11,810 nucleotides of DNA from an uncultured Acidobacteriota bacterium (GTDB lineage: Bacteria; Acidobacteriota; Terriglobia; Terriglobales; Acidobacteriaceae). How positions within the stretch are numbered: the first letter of the stretch is position 1; each line of letters starts with the position of its first letter. Of this stretch, positions 1 to 6,666 are shown in pieces. Below the pieces are notes generated by a model, which did no database searches, was not told the DNA's origin, and was given only the letters and a program-made list of their open reading frames with translations. The stretch covers positions 1 through 11,810 of the forward strand of contig CAIZGA010000089.1 of the NCBI GenBank assembly GCA_903932385.1, written 5' to 3'. The translations under genes were made by a program, and so were the position numbers.

Positions 1-596
1 GCGGCGGCCCTGGCCTCGGCCTCCGAAGTTACGCTTTCGCCCAGCGAGTCCAGCGTGACGGCCATTCCCTGGCGATTCAAGGATTCCGCAACGCGCAGCG
101 CGTCTTCCAGCTTGATTCCGTTCGCGTCCATGCGAACGCGGTCGGCTTCGATGCTATGTGTCCCGGCGAATGCCGAAGAGCCGAAGAGGCTGCGACCAAA
201 GCGCGCACCTTCTTCATCGGCCCAATCCACCAGCCGAATGGTGATCGGCGGTTTGCCGTTATATTCCTCGCAAATATTTTTCAGCACCGTGTAGGCCGCA
301 ATCACACCCAGGCAGCCGTCCAGCCAGCCTCCGTTCGGCACTGAATCAAGATGGCTGCCGAGAATGAGAGTCTTCTCCGATGCGCCGCGCAGCGTGGTCC
401 AACTGTTTCCTGCAGCGTCATAATGATGTTCCACGGGGAGCTGCTTCAGCTTGCCCAGAAACCATTCACGCGCCTGCAGCCAGGTCGGCGTCCACGCCAG
501 CCGCTGCGCACCGTTATCATCACCGGTCAGCGAGCGCAATTCCTTCAGCAGATCAATTGCCAGTTGCGGATTCGCTGCCATACTTTTTTCCGCCAT
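1..596 (-). CDS. M20-family Zn amidohydrolase, hydantoinase/carbamoylase type (partial, N-terminal 198 aa)
   Basis: This is a reading frame starting at ATG 596-594 and still open at the left window edge; family members are usually about 400 residues, so roughly the N-terminal half is present. Visible motifs are GSHLDSVPNGG (residues 80-90, metal-ligand His82), WLDGCLGV (91-98, bridging Asp93) and DEEGARFG (127-134, catalytic and metal-binding Glu pair 128/129), followed by FGSSAFAG (138-145). This order is diagnostic of the N-carbamoyl-L-amino-acid hydrolase / allantoate amidohydrolase / beta-ureidopropionase branch of M20 peptidases, which hydrolyse ureido groups in pyrimidine, purine or hydantoin breakdown. 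No signal peptide is seen, so it is probably cytoplasmic. GGAAAGGA at 604-611 (minus) lies 7 nt before the ATG and supports this start. It follows the siroheme gene in the same direction with a 107-bp gap that holds a candidate promoter. The exact substrate cannot be told because the dimerisation and C-terminal parts are outside the window. Confidence 0.88.
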   Translation of the reverse strand, partial: MAEKSMAANPQLAIDLLKELRSLTGDDNGAQRLAWTPTWLQAREWFLGKLKQLPVEHHYDAAGNSWTTLRGASEKTLILGSHLDSVPNGGWLDGCLGVIAAYTVLKNICEEYNGKPPITIRLVDWADEEGARFGRSLFGSSAFAGTHSIEADRVRMDANGIKLEDALRVAESLNRQGMAVTLDSLGESVTSEAEARAA

Positions 597-678
597 GCAG
601 GAGTCCTTTCCAAATTGCGCAGACGGCAACAGGATTACAGCACGCACTCGCTGCCATCACAATGCAATCAAGTGCTAG

Positions 679-707
679 ATTCTACGATGTACGCTTGCGG
701 AGTTCAA
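679..707 (-). promoter_or_regulatory. candidate sigma-70 promoter for the M20 hydrolase
   Basis: On the minus strand, TTGAAC (702-707) and TAGAAT (679-684) are separated by exactly 17 nt, a good housekeeping-type arrangement. The -35 box overlaps the TGA stop (704-706) of the upstream siroheme gene, and the -10 box is about 80 nt before the hydrolase ATG. The match is by eye, and readthrough from the upstream gene is an alternative. Confidence 0.4.
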
Positions 708-1324
708 CGCTTTATGGGCAGGCCTGCAGCAGTCCGTGCCGGGCACTCTGCGGCGGTGCAGGCATCGCGCTGGGCCAGTTGGTGCAGTAGTTTCTTGCGT
801 TCGTCGCCGGGCGGCAAAGTGGCAAGAATTTCGGCGCGAATTTCTCCGATGGCATCGAGCCATGCACCGGCATCGGCTGGCAGCAGGGCATCAATTTCTT
901 TGCGCAGCCGTTGCGAAATTGCCGGGCTTTTTCCTGCAGTAGAAATGGAGATCTGCAAATCTCCGCGGCGAACGATACTTCCAAAATAAAAATCGCAATT
1001 CGGCGGATCATCCACCGAGTTGCACAGTATGCCACGCTCTCCTGCCAGCCGATGAATCTCTGCATTCACCGCGCTGTTATTGGTCGCGGCGATGACGACG
1101 TAAATGCCGTCGAGGTCCGTCGGCATAAAACTGCGCTGCTCTAGCGTGATTTTTCCATCGGCGACCATCGCAGCCACTTCCGGCCGCACTACCTGCGCCA
1201 CCACATGCACCACCGCACCGGTGCCGTCGATGGCCTGAAGTTTTTCCAACGCCACCGCGCCCGCGCCCACCATCAGGCAGCGTCGTCCATCGAGCTTCAT
1301 GAATACCGGCAGCAGGTTCGCCAT
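704..1324 (-). CDS. precorrin-2 dehydrogenase / sirohydrochlorin ferrochelatase (siroheme synthase N-domain, CysG-N/Met8p type)
   Basis: This 206-residue protein carries out the last steps of siroheme synthesis: NAD-dependent oxidation of precorrin-2 to sirohydrochlorin, then usually iron insertion. Siroheme is the cofactor of sulfite and nitrite reductases. The N terminus has the family's layout: NLLPVFMKLDGRRCLMVG, then the Rossmann dinucleotide loop GAGAVALEK (residues 20-28). VDDPPNCDF starts at 104 and supplies Asp105/Asp106, probably matching the essential Asp of CysG (Asp104 there). GDLQISISTAGKSPA then leads into the small helical domain. There is no C-terminal uroporphyrinogen-III methyltransferase domain, unlike enterobacterial CysG, so that activity must be encoded elsewhere. 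I chose ATG 1324 because GAGG (1331-1334) sits 6 nt before it; a TTG four codons upstream overlaps that ribosome-binding site. The last ~20 residues are unconserved-looking and contain two Cys. It is divergent from the kinase gene. Confidence 0.9.
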   Translation of the reverse strand: MANLLPVFMKLDGRRCLMVGAGAVALEKLQAIDGTGAVVHVVAQVVRPEVAAMVADGKITLEQRSFMPTDLDGIYVVIAATNNSAVNAEIHRLAGERGILCNSVDDPPNCDFYFGSIVRRGDLQISISTAGKSPAISQRLRKEIDALLPADAGAWLDAIGEIRAEILATLPPGDERKKLLHQLAQRDACTAAECPARTAAGLPIKR

Positions 1325-1330
1325 GCGTTT

Positions 1331-1334
1331 CCTC
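1331..1334 (-). promoter_or_regulatory. ribosome-binding site that decides the siroheme gene start
   Basis: GAGG on the minus strand, 6 nt before ATG 1324. It would lie inside the coding region if the in-frame TTG at 1336-1334 were used, so the shorter protein is preferred. Confidence 0.6.
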
Positions 1335-1391
1335 AACTCTCTTATGGTATCCGCACTCGCGTGCAGCGCGACAGAATTTGCAACGCGCGCC

Positions 1392-1421
1392 TTGCGGCAG
1401 CCATCCGGTCATTCGTAGTAT
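1392..1421 (+). promoter_or_regulatory. weak candidate promoter for the sugar kinase
   Basis: TTGCGG (1392-1397) and TAGTAT (1416-1421) are 18 nt apart in the 164-bp divergent region. Each box matches only part of the sigma-70 consensus. If it is real, transcription would start near 1428 and the hairpin at 1433-1451 would open the 5' leader. I found no convincing promoter for the divergent siroheme gene here. Confidence 0.22.
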
Positions 1422-1432
1422 CCTCAAGAATT

Positions 1433-1451
1433 CAGCAGCATTTTGCTGCTG
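1433..1451. repeat. perfect 8-bp inverted repeat (hairpin or operator) between siroheme and kinase genes
   Basis: CAGCAGCA, a TTT loop, then TGCTGCTG: all eight pairs match. It lies 37 bp before the kinase ATG and about 108 bp before the siroheme ATG. There is no T-run on the plus strand after it, so it is not a standard intrinsic terminator. It may be a dyad operator for a repressor or a structured 5' leader; the sequence does not settle which. Confidence 0.55.
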
Positions 1452-1488
1452 TTACTGTTGCATTCACGAAGGTTGATGGTGGAATCAG

Positions 1489-2427
1489 ATGCCGAACGCT
1501 GGCAAAGAATATTTCCTGGCAATTGACGCAGGCGGCACCAAGACGCTGATGGTGTTGGCAGACCAAGAGAATGAGCTGGCACGCACCACCACCGGCAGCA
1601 TCAAGCGGCTGCGTGTGGGCGCCGATGAGGCGATGCAGAACCTTGAAGCCGGCCTGAACATTCTTGTCGAACAATCCGGCGTCTCGCCGAAGGCCATCAC
1701 CCGCACCTGCGTCGGAACCTCCGGCGTATCGGTGGCCATGGTTGTGGACTGGATCCACGATGCTCTGGGAAAACTGGTCAGCGGCAAAGTGCTGATCTGC
1801 GGCGATGAAGTCATCGCACTCGATGGCGCCTTCCATGGCGGGCCGGGCACGCTGGTGATTGCCGGCACCGGGCAGAACACGATTGGCCGCGACAGCACCG
1901 GCCGTCTGGTCGGCATCGGCGGTTGGGGCCCTGCGCTGGGCGATGAAGGTTCCGGTCTGTGGATTGGCCAGCAGGCACTGCGCCGCATATTTCGCTCGCT
2001 CGATGAGCAGGGAAGCGATCGCACACCGCCGCGCCTGATGCAGTGCATCATGGACCACTGGAAACTGCACACGGTGGAGGAACTTGTCGGCTATGCCAAC
2101 CAAACGCCGCCGCCGGATTTTGCCGCGCTTACGCCGCTGGTGGTTGCCTGCGCCAATGAAGGCGATATCGTCGCAGCCGGTGTGTTGAGGAGTGCTGGTG
2201 AAGAACTGGCCGCGCTGTTGCTGCTTGTCTACAAACAGTTGCGCAAGTGGGAGCCGGAGACTTTGCCGCCGGTGGCCTGTACCGGTAGCGTGTTGCAGAA
2301 TATTCCGCAGGTGCGCGATTCGATGACGGCGACCCTGCAAGCTGTTTATCCGGAAATTAAAGTGCTGCCCGGCGTGGTGGATGCAGTCCTCGGGGCACTT
2401 TGGCGCGCACGCAACGGCATCGAATAA
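1489..2427 (+). CDS. N-acetylglucosamine kinase-like sugar kinase (BadF/BadG/BcrA/BcrD ATPase family)
   Basis: This 312-residue soluble ASKHA-fold kinase is about the usual length for bacterial and eukaryotic N-acetylglucosamine kinases. It would phosphorylate GlcNAc, or a related amino sugar, at O6 with ATP, feeding sugars from chitin or cell-wall turnover into GlcNAc-6-P metabolism. Visible motifs are AIDAGGTKT (residues 11-19, phosphate-1 loop), CVGTSGVS with the central sheet, GDEVIALDGAF (acidic residues that probably include the catalytic Asp), AGTGQNTIGR (125-134, phosphate-2 region) and GGWGPALGDEGSG (144-156, the family signature near the sugar site). GTGQ departs from the more common GTGS. 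VACTGSVLQN near residue 260 fits the adenosine loop. The start is preceded by a weak GGTGGA at 1478-1483. It is the only plus-strand gene here, has its own terminator, and has no transporter or deacetylase neighbour, so the exact sugar is uncertain. Confidence 0.82.
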   Translation: MPNAGKEYFLAIDAGGTKTLMVLADQENELARTTTGSIKRLRVGADEAMQNLEAGLNILVEQSGVSPKAITRTCVGTSGVSVAMVVDWIHDALGKLVSGKVLICGDEVIALDGAFHGGPGTLVIAGTGQNTIGRDSTGRLVGIGGWGPALGDEGSGLWIGQQALRRIFRSLDEQGSDRTPPRLMQCIMDHWKLHTVEELVGYANQTPPPDFAALTPLVVACANEGDIVAAGVLRSAGEELAALLLLVYKQLRKWEPETLPPVACTGSVLQNIPQVRDSMTATLQAVYPEIKVLPGVVDAVLGALWRARNGIE

Positions 2428-2445
2428 AAAGTAGTAAATGAAGGT

Positions 2446-2496
2446 AAGCAGCGCGCAATGCGATCGTTGATGACACTGCGCGCTGTTTTGTTATTT
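2446..2496 (+). terminator. intrinsic terminator after the sugar kinase
   Basis: CAGCGCGCA (2449-2457) pairs perfectly with TGCGCGCTG (2477-2485) across a 19-nt loop, and AAG before it can extend the stem into the first Ts. A T-rich tract (TTTTGTTATTT, 2486-2496) follows on the plus strand. It sits between convergent genes, 19 bp after the kinase stop, and the GC stem could also slow transcripts of the porin gene from the other side, although the T-tract there is poor. Confidence 0.8.
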
Positions 2497-2507
2497 CTGG
2501 CTGCGGG

Positions 2508-4241
2508 TTAGAAGTGCCAGATGACGTCAGCCGCCAGAACCAGCGCCTGCGTTTTGCCAATCCACGGAAAGACCTGCGTCGGTCCGCCGGCAGGATTGAC
2601 GCTCGGATTCGCCAGCACCGCATTTGCAACTGCCGTACCAGGGTTGATGTCCAGCGCCTTCAGACCGTACTTGCTGTAGGAGTGGACATAGCTCAGTTCT
2701 GGGCGGAAGGTCACCGAAGATCCGAGCCAGAAATTGAAGCCCACCATGTGCTCCTCATAGTAGCCCGGCGTTCCGGTGCGCTGGCCGCGAATATCATTCA
2801 CCACTTCATTGCGAATATTCAGGGACGCCTGATTATGCGCAAAGTTGTGCTCCAGATAATTCGTGATGGCCCACTCCGGCGCGTAGCAGCGACCCGGCTG
2901 CTGGTTGGCAGGAACCGTACGCGGATCCACACAGACCGCGCCGTAATTCAGGTTGCCGCCTGCGCTGTTCACCTCCGGCCAAGGTTGCGATGCCGTTTGC
3001 GGCGCGCCGGTCAGGTCAGAGCTTTCGTAATACGCGAACATATTCGGCGTGTCTTTCATGTACTGGTACCAGCCCTCCGTGTCCGTGTGCCAGCTGGAGT
3101 TAATTTTGTGATACCAGGTCTCATAAAACGCGGTCAGGTTGTTGTACGCATACTTGCCATCGTTGATGGTGTTGTCGCACGTGTTCAACACATCACCGCC
3201 ATTGGACCACGTAAAGATAACGCAGGTGTTTCCAGTCGGCTTTGCATCCGGAGCCCACGGCATGGTTTCGCAACCGGCGGAGAAACCACCTTGCACGGTC
3301 CAGTGATTGTTGATCTTCACCGTTGCATTGATGCCGGTCTGCGTATAGCAATCGTAGGTGTACAGAATCGAGTGCGAATACGTGTAGTTGTTCGGCGCCA
3401 GTTGGGCTTCAATGTCCGGCAATGAAATATACCGGCCAATGCGGATGTCCATGCCCTGCGCCACTTTCGGGACGTAGAAGTCCATGTACATCATCACCGG
3501 ATCAAAACCGTACTGCTGGTTTTTCTGCAGCAACTGCTGGCTCAACATGCCGCGCGCGGTCGTGTAACGGTAGTCCTGACCATATAGCGGCGTCACACGA
3601 TAGCCCCAGTCGAAGTGGTCATGCTGTGCGGTGTCCGGCAGCCGCTCAAAGTAGAGCGCAATCTGGTCCAGCACAATCGTGTTGGGATATTCGTCATAGG
3701 CCGACGGCGCATTGGCGGGAACATTGGCACTGCCCGCCTGCGTGTTGCCGCGGTTGTTGGTGGAAGCGTTTCCGCCCACGTCAACCCAGCCGTAAATCTT
3801 ATTGTGGCCGACGTTGTGATTGATGGCCTCCTGCAGCATGTAGCTCTGCGTGTCCGGCGCGCCAATCAACACCGTGCCGCCGATGGGATAATCACCGGCA
3901 GGAAACGGCGGCGACATAATGGGCGCAGGCGTGCCGCGCCGAGTGGTGTCGGTTACGCCATTGCCGGGCGTGTGGCCTGTCCAATCCGCCATGTAGGCAT
4001 CGCCCCAGCGTGCCCAGAAATTTTTTCCCGAGTTGTTGTTGACCGCAGGCGCTGCGGCCTTGGCGTCGGTCGCCGGTGCCGGTGCGTCAACGGAGGTAGA
4101 GTTTGCTGCGGGTGCCTTGCTGTCTGTCTCGGTGCTCAGCGTTTCACTGGTTGCCAAGGTGGGAATCATGAAAAAAATAAACGCTGCCACAGTTACAAAC
4201 TTTGCGCAGCTGCGTACCGCAGGATTCATGAGCGAACCCAT
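2508..4241 (-). CDS. outer-membrane beta-barrel porin, OmpL-like BBP2 family
   Basis: This 577-residue exported protein has an N-terminal signal peptide (Lys14, hydrophobic core ~15-29, likely cleavage near LATS at 29-32). An Ala/Pro/Ser/Thr-rich low-complexity stretch (~34-70) follows, then a long barrel region rich in aromatic and alternating polar residues. Barrel-family signs are KIYGWVDVGGNASTNN (148-163), VAQGMDIRIGRYISLPDIEA (260-279), the adjacent NNYTYSHS motif, and a final strand ending ADVIWHF with C-terminal Phe577, the classic BamA recognition residue. It should form a passive diffusion channel; the substrate is not readable. Six cysteines remain after signal removal (298, 324, 340, 355, 437, 452), which is unusual for a barrel. 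AGAGG lies 7 nt before ATG 4241; a second in-frame ATG (4229) would only shorten the n-region. It is co-directional with phoU but separated by a 248-bp AT-rich gap, so probably has its own promoter. Confidence 0.85.
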   Translation of the reverse strand: MGSLMNPAVRSCAKFVTVAAFIFFMIPTLATSETLSTETDSKAPAANSTSVDAPAPATDAKAAAPAVNNNSGKNFWARWGDAYMADWTGHTPGNGVTDTTRRGTPAPIMSPPFPAGDYPIGGTVLIGAPDTQSYMLQEAINHNVGHNKIYGWVDVGGNASTNNRGNTQAGSANVPANAPSAYDEYPNTIVLDQIALYFERLPDTAQHDHFDWGYRVTPLYGQDYRYTTARGMLSQQLLQKNQQYGFDPVMMYMDFYVPKVAQGMDIRIGRYISLPDIEAQLAPNNYTYSHSILYTYDCYTQTGINATVKINNHWTVQGGFSAGCETMPWAPDAKPTGNTCVIFTWSNGGDVLNTCDNTINDGKYAYNNLTAFYETWYHKINSSWHTDTEGWYQYMKDTPNMFAYYESSDLTGAPQTASQPWPEVNSAGGNLNYGAVCVDPRTVPANQQPGRCYAPEWAITNYLEHNFAHNQASLNIRNEVVNDIRGQRTGTPGYYEEHMVGFNFWLGSSVTFRPELSYVHSYSKYGLKALDINPGTAVANAVLANPSVNPAGGPTQVFPWIGKTQALVLAADVIWHF

Positions 4242-4489
4242 TTGAGTGCCTCTTTCAGTTGCGAATTACTGATTTACGTCCATTCAGGCAGCGCGAATCT
4301 GTCCACAACTTGCGGGGCATTTTCCAGCGCATGCCGGATGTATTCAGTTCATCAGAAAGGGCATGAGTAAGCCGTAAGATAGGCGCAAAAGATAAGTTAA
4401 AACGGATGGAAAATTTTTATACTTCTCTGCAAAATTCTTTATCCATTCCTGATATTTGATTTATGTATTTTTTATGGTGCCGCAAATGA
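4242..4489. other. AT-rich intergenic region upstream of the porin gene
   Basis: This 248-bp gap lies between the phoU stop and the porin start. Its right half (about 4370-4489) is strikingly AT-rich compared with the coding DNA around it, with several A/T runs and a TATAAA on the minus strand near 4416-4421 that lacks a matching -35 box. A direct repeat AAGATA occurs at 4376-4381 and 4389-4394 (13-bp spacing). No convincing terminator for phoU and no gene are seen. It most likely holds the porin promoter and regulator sites. Confidence 0.5.
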
Positions 4490-5161
4490 TTAATCCGCAG
4501 ACAGGCTCATCTTGTGGCGAATGTCGGATCCGCGCACCCAGAAGATGACATCTTCAGCAATGTTGGTGGCGTGGTCCGAGCAACGTTCCAGGTTGCGCGC
4601 CACCATGATGGCACTCAGCGCCTGCTTGCTTGCGCCAGAATTTTCCTGCATCAGCAGCACCAGATTTTTATGCGCCGCGTTGTTCATGGCGTCCATTTCA
4701 TCGTCCATTTCCAGAACAGCTTCCGCCATCTTCACATCGGCTTCCACCAGCGCCTGGATGGAGTTGCGCACCATGCGTCCGCAGAACTCGCCCATCGTTT
4801 CCATGTCAACCGGCAGCTTCACCTTCGGCTCAGTGGCCATGGCTACTGAGTGGTCGCAAATGCTAATGCTCTGGTCGCCCACGCGTTCCAGGTCACCATT
4901 AATTTTGATGACAGCAAGGATGAATCGCAGGTCAATCGCCATGGGCTGTTCTTTGGCCAGCAGTTCGTAAGCCATCTCATCCACATCGCGTTCGGCGGAA
5001 TTGATGGCGGCTTCGATGCTGCGAACATGGTGGCACAGAGAGGTGTCATTGTTCAGGTAGGCTTCCACGGAACACTCCAGCGCCTGCTGCGACAACGCGG
5101 CCATGGCCAGCAGTTTGTCCTTCAGTTCAAACAGCTGCTGTTGAAAATGAATTCGTGGCAT
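4490..5161 (-). CDS. phoU: phosphate-signalling adaptor PhoU
   Basis: The protein is 223 residues, the normal size for PhoU, an all-helical cytoplasmic protein made of two three-helix repeats. PhoU links the PstSCAB phosphate transporter to the PhoR/PhoB two-component system and damps the Pho regulon when phosphate is plentiful. The first repeat shows DEMAYELLAKEQPMAIDLRF (61-80) and NGDLERVGDQS (88-98). The second shows the equivalent ARNLERCSDHATNIAED (188-204), followed by VIFWVRGSDIRH. The paired E/D-rich clusters are the metal-binding signatures of the family. GAGGGG lies a few bases before ATG 5161 and supports the start. No pst or phoBR gene is visible next to it: murF lies 127 bp upstream and a porin gene downstream. 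That leaves open whether it is transcribed with the cell-wall genes. Confidence 0.95.
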   Translation of the reverse strand: MPRIHFQQQLFELKDKLLAMAALSQQALECSVEAYLNNDTSLCHHVRSIEAAINSAERDVDEMAYELLAKEQPMAIDLRFILAVIKINGDLERVGDQSISICDHSVAMATEPKVKLPVDMETMGEFCGRMVRNSIQALVEADVKMAEAVLEMDDEMDAMNNAAHKNLVLLMQENSGASKQALSAIMVARNLERCSDHATNIAEDVIFWVRGSDIRHKMSLSAD

Positions 5162-5217
5162 CGCTTCCCCTCATGACCCGCTTGAATATTCTGCTGCATC
5201 GCATATTGGTGCTTGAT

Positions 5218-5254
5218 GAAAATACGGCAGGCATTGCGATTTTCTTACCGCCGT
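5218..5254 (-). terminator. possible weak terminator between murF and phoU
   Basis: On the minus strand ACGGCGG (5248-5254) can pair with CCTGCCGT (5224-5231) with one bulged T, followed by ATTTTC (5218-5223). The stem is short and the T-run only four, so this would at best reduce readthrough from murF into phoU. No clear promoter for phoU was found in the rest of the 127-bp gap. Confidence 0.22.
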
Positions 5255-5288
5255 TCCATTTCGATTTTACTCGTTTGCGGCCATCTGC

Positions 5289-6653
5289 TCACTGCGATAA
5301 CGCTTTCAGTGCGCCTTCCAGTTGCACGCCGCGGGAGGCCTTCAGCAGCACCGCATCGCCGGGCAACAGGTTTTTTCGCAGCCATTGGCCGGCCTGTTCC
5401 GGCGTGTCCACATACTCTGCCGCAATGCCGCCATCGCGCGCCGCCGTTACGATATGGTTGGCATTGCCTCGAACACCCAGCAACATCGTCACGCCCACTG
5501 CCGCCATCTGTCGTCCACATTCCGCGTGCAGCGCAGCGGCAGCATCGCCCAACTCCAGCATTTCTCCGGCAACCACAATGTGCCGCTTCGCCGGGACCGA
5601 CATCAGTGTCTTCACCATCGCCTGCAGCGCAGCGGGGTTTGAGTTGTAGCAATCATTCAGCAGCGAGGCGCCCTTCCACTGCACCAGTTCGCCGCGCTTG
5701 TCTCCGGGAGTCATCATCGCCAACGCGTGCGCGCACTCTACCAGCGAGATGCCGCTCTCCATGCCCACTGCAATTGCCGCCAGCGCATTCATGACGTTGT
5801 GGCGGCCCAGCAGTTGCAACCGAACCTCCGCCCGCTGCTCGCCAGCTTCCACCATAAATCGCGTACCCTCTGCTCCTAGTTCTTCAATCTCAGTAGCCAG
5901 CGGATCACAACCCGCTTTGGTGCCGAAGTAAATTGCCTTGCCTTCCAGGTCGCGGCCAAATTGCGACACATACGGATCATCGCCATTCAGTACGGCCACG
6001 CCGCCATGTGGCAGCGGCTCCACCAATTCATATTTCGCCCGAGCCACGCCCACAATGCCATCCGCAAAATTTTCAACGTGCGTCATGCCGACGTTCGTGA
6101 TTACCGCCCAGTCCGGTTGCGTGAAGCTGCAGATCTGACGAATTTCGCCGGCGTGGTTCATGCCCATCTCTATCACGGCCACTTCGTGCAGCGGCTCCAG
6201 CTTCAGCAATTGCAGCGGCACGCCGAACCCGTTGTTCAGGTTGCCCTGCGTCTTTAGTACGCGATAGCGACTGGCCAGCACCGCGGCTACAGCATCTTTT
6301 GTCGTAGTTTTTCCGGCTGAGCCGGTCACGCCGATGACGCGTTTGCCCCAGCTGCGTCGCACCGCGCCCGCCAACCGTTGCAATGCCGCCAGTGGATCAT
6401 CCACATGCAGCAACTGTTCACGCGGCACGGCATCATTGTGCCAGCCGCCGCGCACTACAGCGGCCACGGCACCACGCGCCAACGCCGCCGCAACATAATC
6501 ATGTCCGTCGAAACGCTCACCACGCACAGCGAAAAATAATTCGCCGGACTGCACCGTGCGTGAATCAATGGAATATCCGGTAGCTGTTGCCTGGGCATCA
6601 AATTCGCCCACCGCCTGCATCCACTGTGCGGCTAGTTCCAGGGTCAATCGCAT
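5289..6653 (-). CDS. murF: UDP-N-acetylmuramoyl-tripeptide--D-alanyl-D-alanine ligase
   Basis: This 454-residue cytoplasmic Mur ligase adds the D-Ala-D-Ala dipeptide to UDP-MurNAc-tripeptide with ATP, completing the pentapeptide precursor. The N-terminal UDP-binding domain has SIDSRTVQSGELFFAVRGERFDGHDYV (residues 28-54). The central ATPase domain has the P-loop VTGSAGKTTTKD (109-120), NLNNGFGVP (138-146) and IEMGMNHAGEI (161-171), which is typical of MurF rather than MurE. The C-terminal domain contains GRHNVMNALAA (283-293) and LNDCYNSNPAAL (332-343), the MurF-specific DxYNxNP signature. I chose ATG 6653, which begins the usual MxLTL start and lies 13 nt after the murE stop; an in-frame GTG at 6689 would overlap murE and add 12 unconserved residues. 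It is the last dcw gene in this run, being followed by phoU rather than mraY. Confidence 0.96.
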   Translation of the reverse strand: MRLTLELAAQWMQAVGEFDAQATATGYSIDSRTVQSGELFFAVRGERFDGHDYVAAALARGAVAAVVRGGWHNDAVPREQLLHVDDPLAALQRLAGAVRRSWGKRVIGVTGSAGKTTTKDAVAAVLASRYRVLKTQGNLNNGFGVPLQLLKLEPLHEVAVIEMGMNHAGEIRQICSFTQPDWAVITNVGMTHVENFADGIVGVARAKYELVEPLPHGGVAVLNGDDPYVSQFGRDLEGKAIYFGTKAGCDPLATEIEELGAEGTRFMVEAGEQRAEVRLQLLGRHNVMNALAAIAVGMESGISLVECAHALAMMTPGDKRGELVQWKGASLLNDCYNSNPAALQAMVKTLMSVPAKRHIVVAGEMLELGDAAAALHAECGRQMAAVGVTMLLGVRGNANHIVTAARDGGIAAEYVDTPEQAGQWLRKNLLPGDAVLLKASRGVQLEGALKALSQ

Positions 6654-6666
6654 CTTCGCGCCCGCC

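Noticed and set aside
351..989. 212-codon plus-strand frame opposite the M20 hydrolase and siroheme genes
   Set aside because: It spans two well-supported minus-strand genes and their intergenic gap, and resembles no known protein.
1432..2340. 302-codon open frame on the minus strand opposite the sugar kinase
   Set aside because: The plus-strand frame has the complete family signature set; the antisense product is His/Gln/Arg-rich with no domain pattern.
2514..3425. 303-codon open frame on the plus strand opposite the porin gene (and another at 3615-4370)
   Set aside because: Arg/Val/His-rich translation with no recognisable motif, exactly opposite a well-supported porin with signal peptide and C-terminal Phe; a shadow of GC-biased codons.
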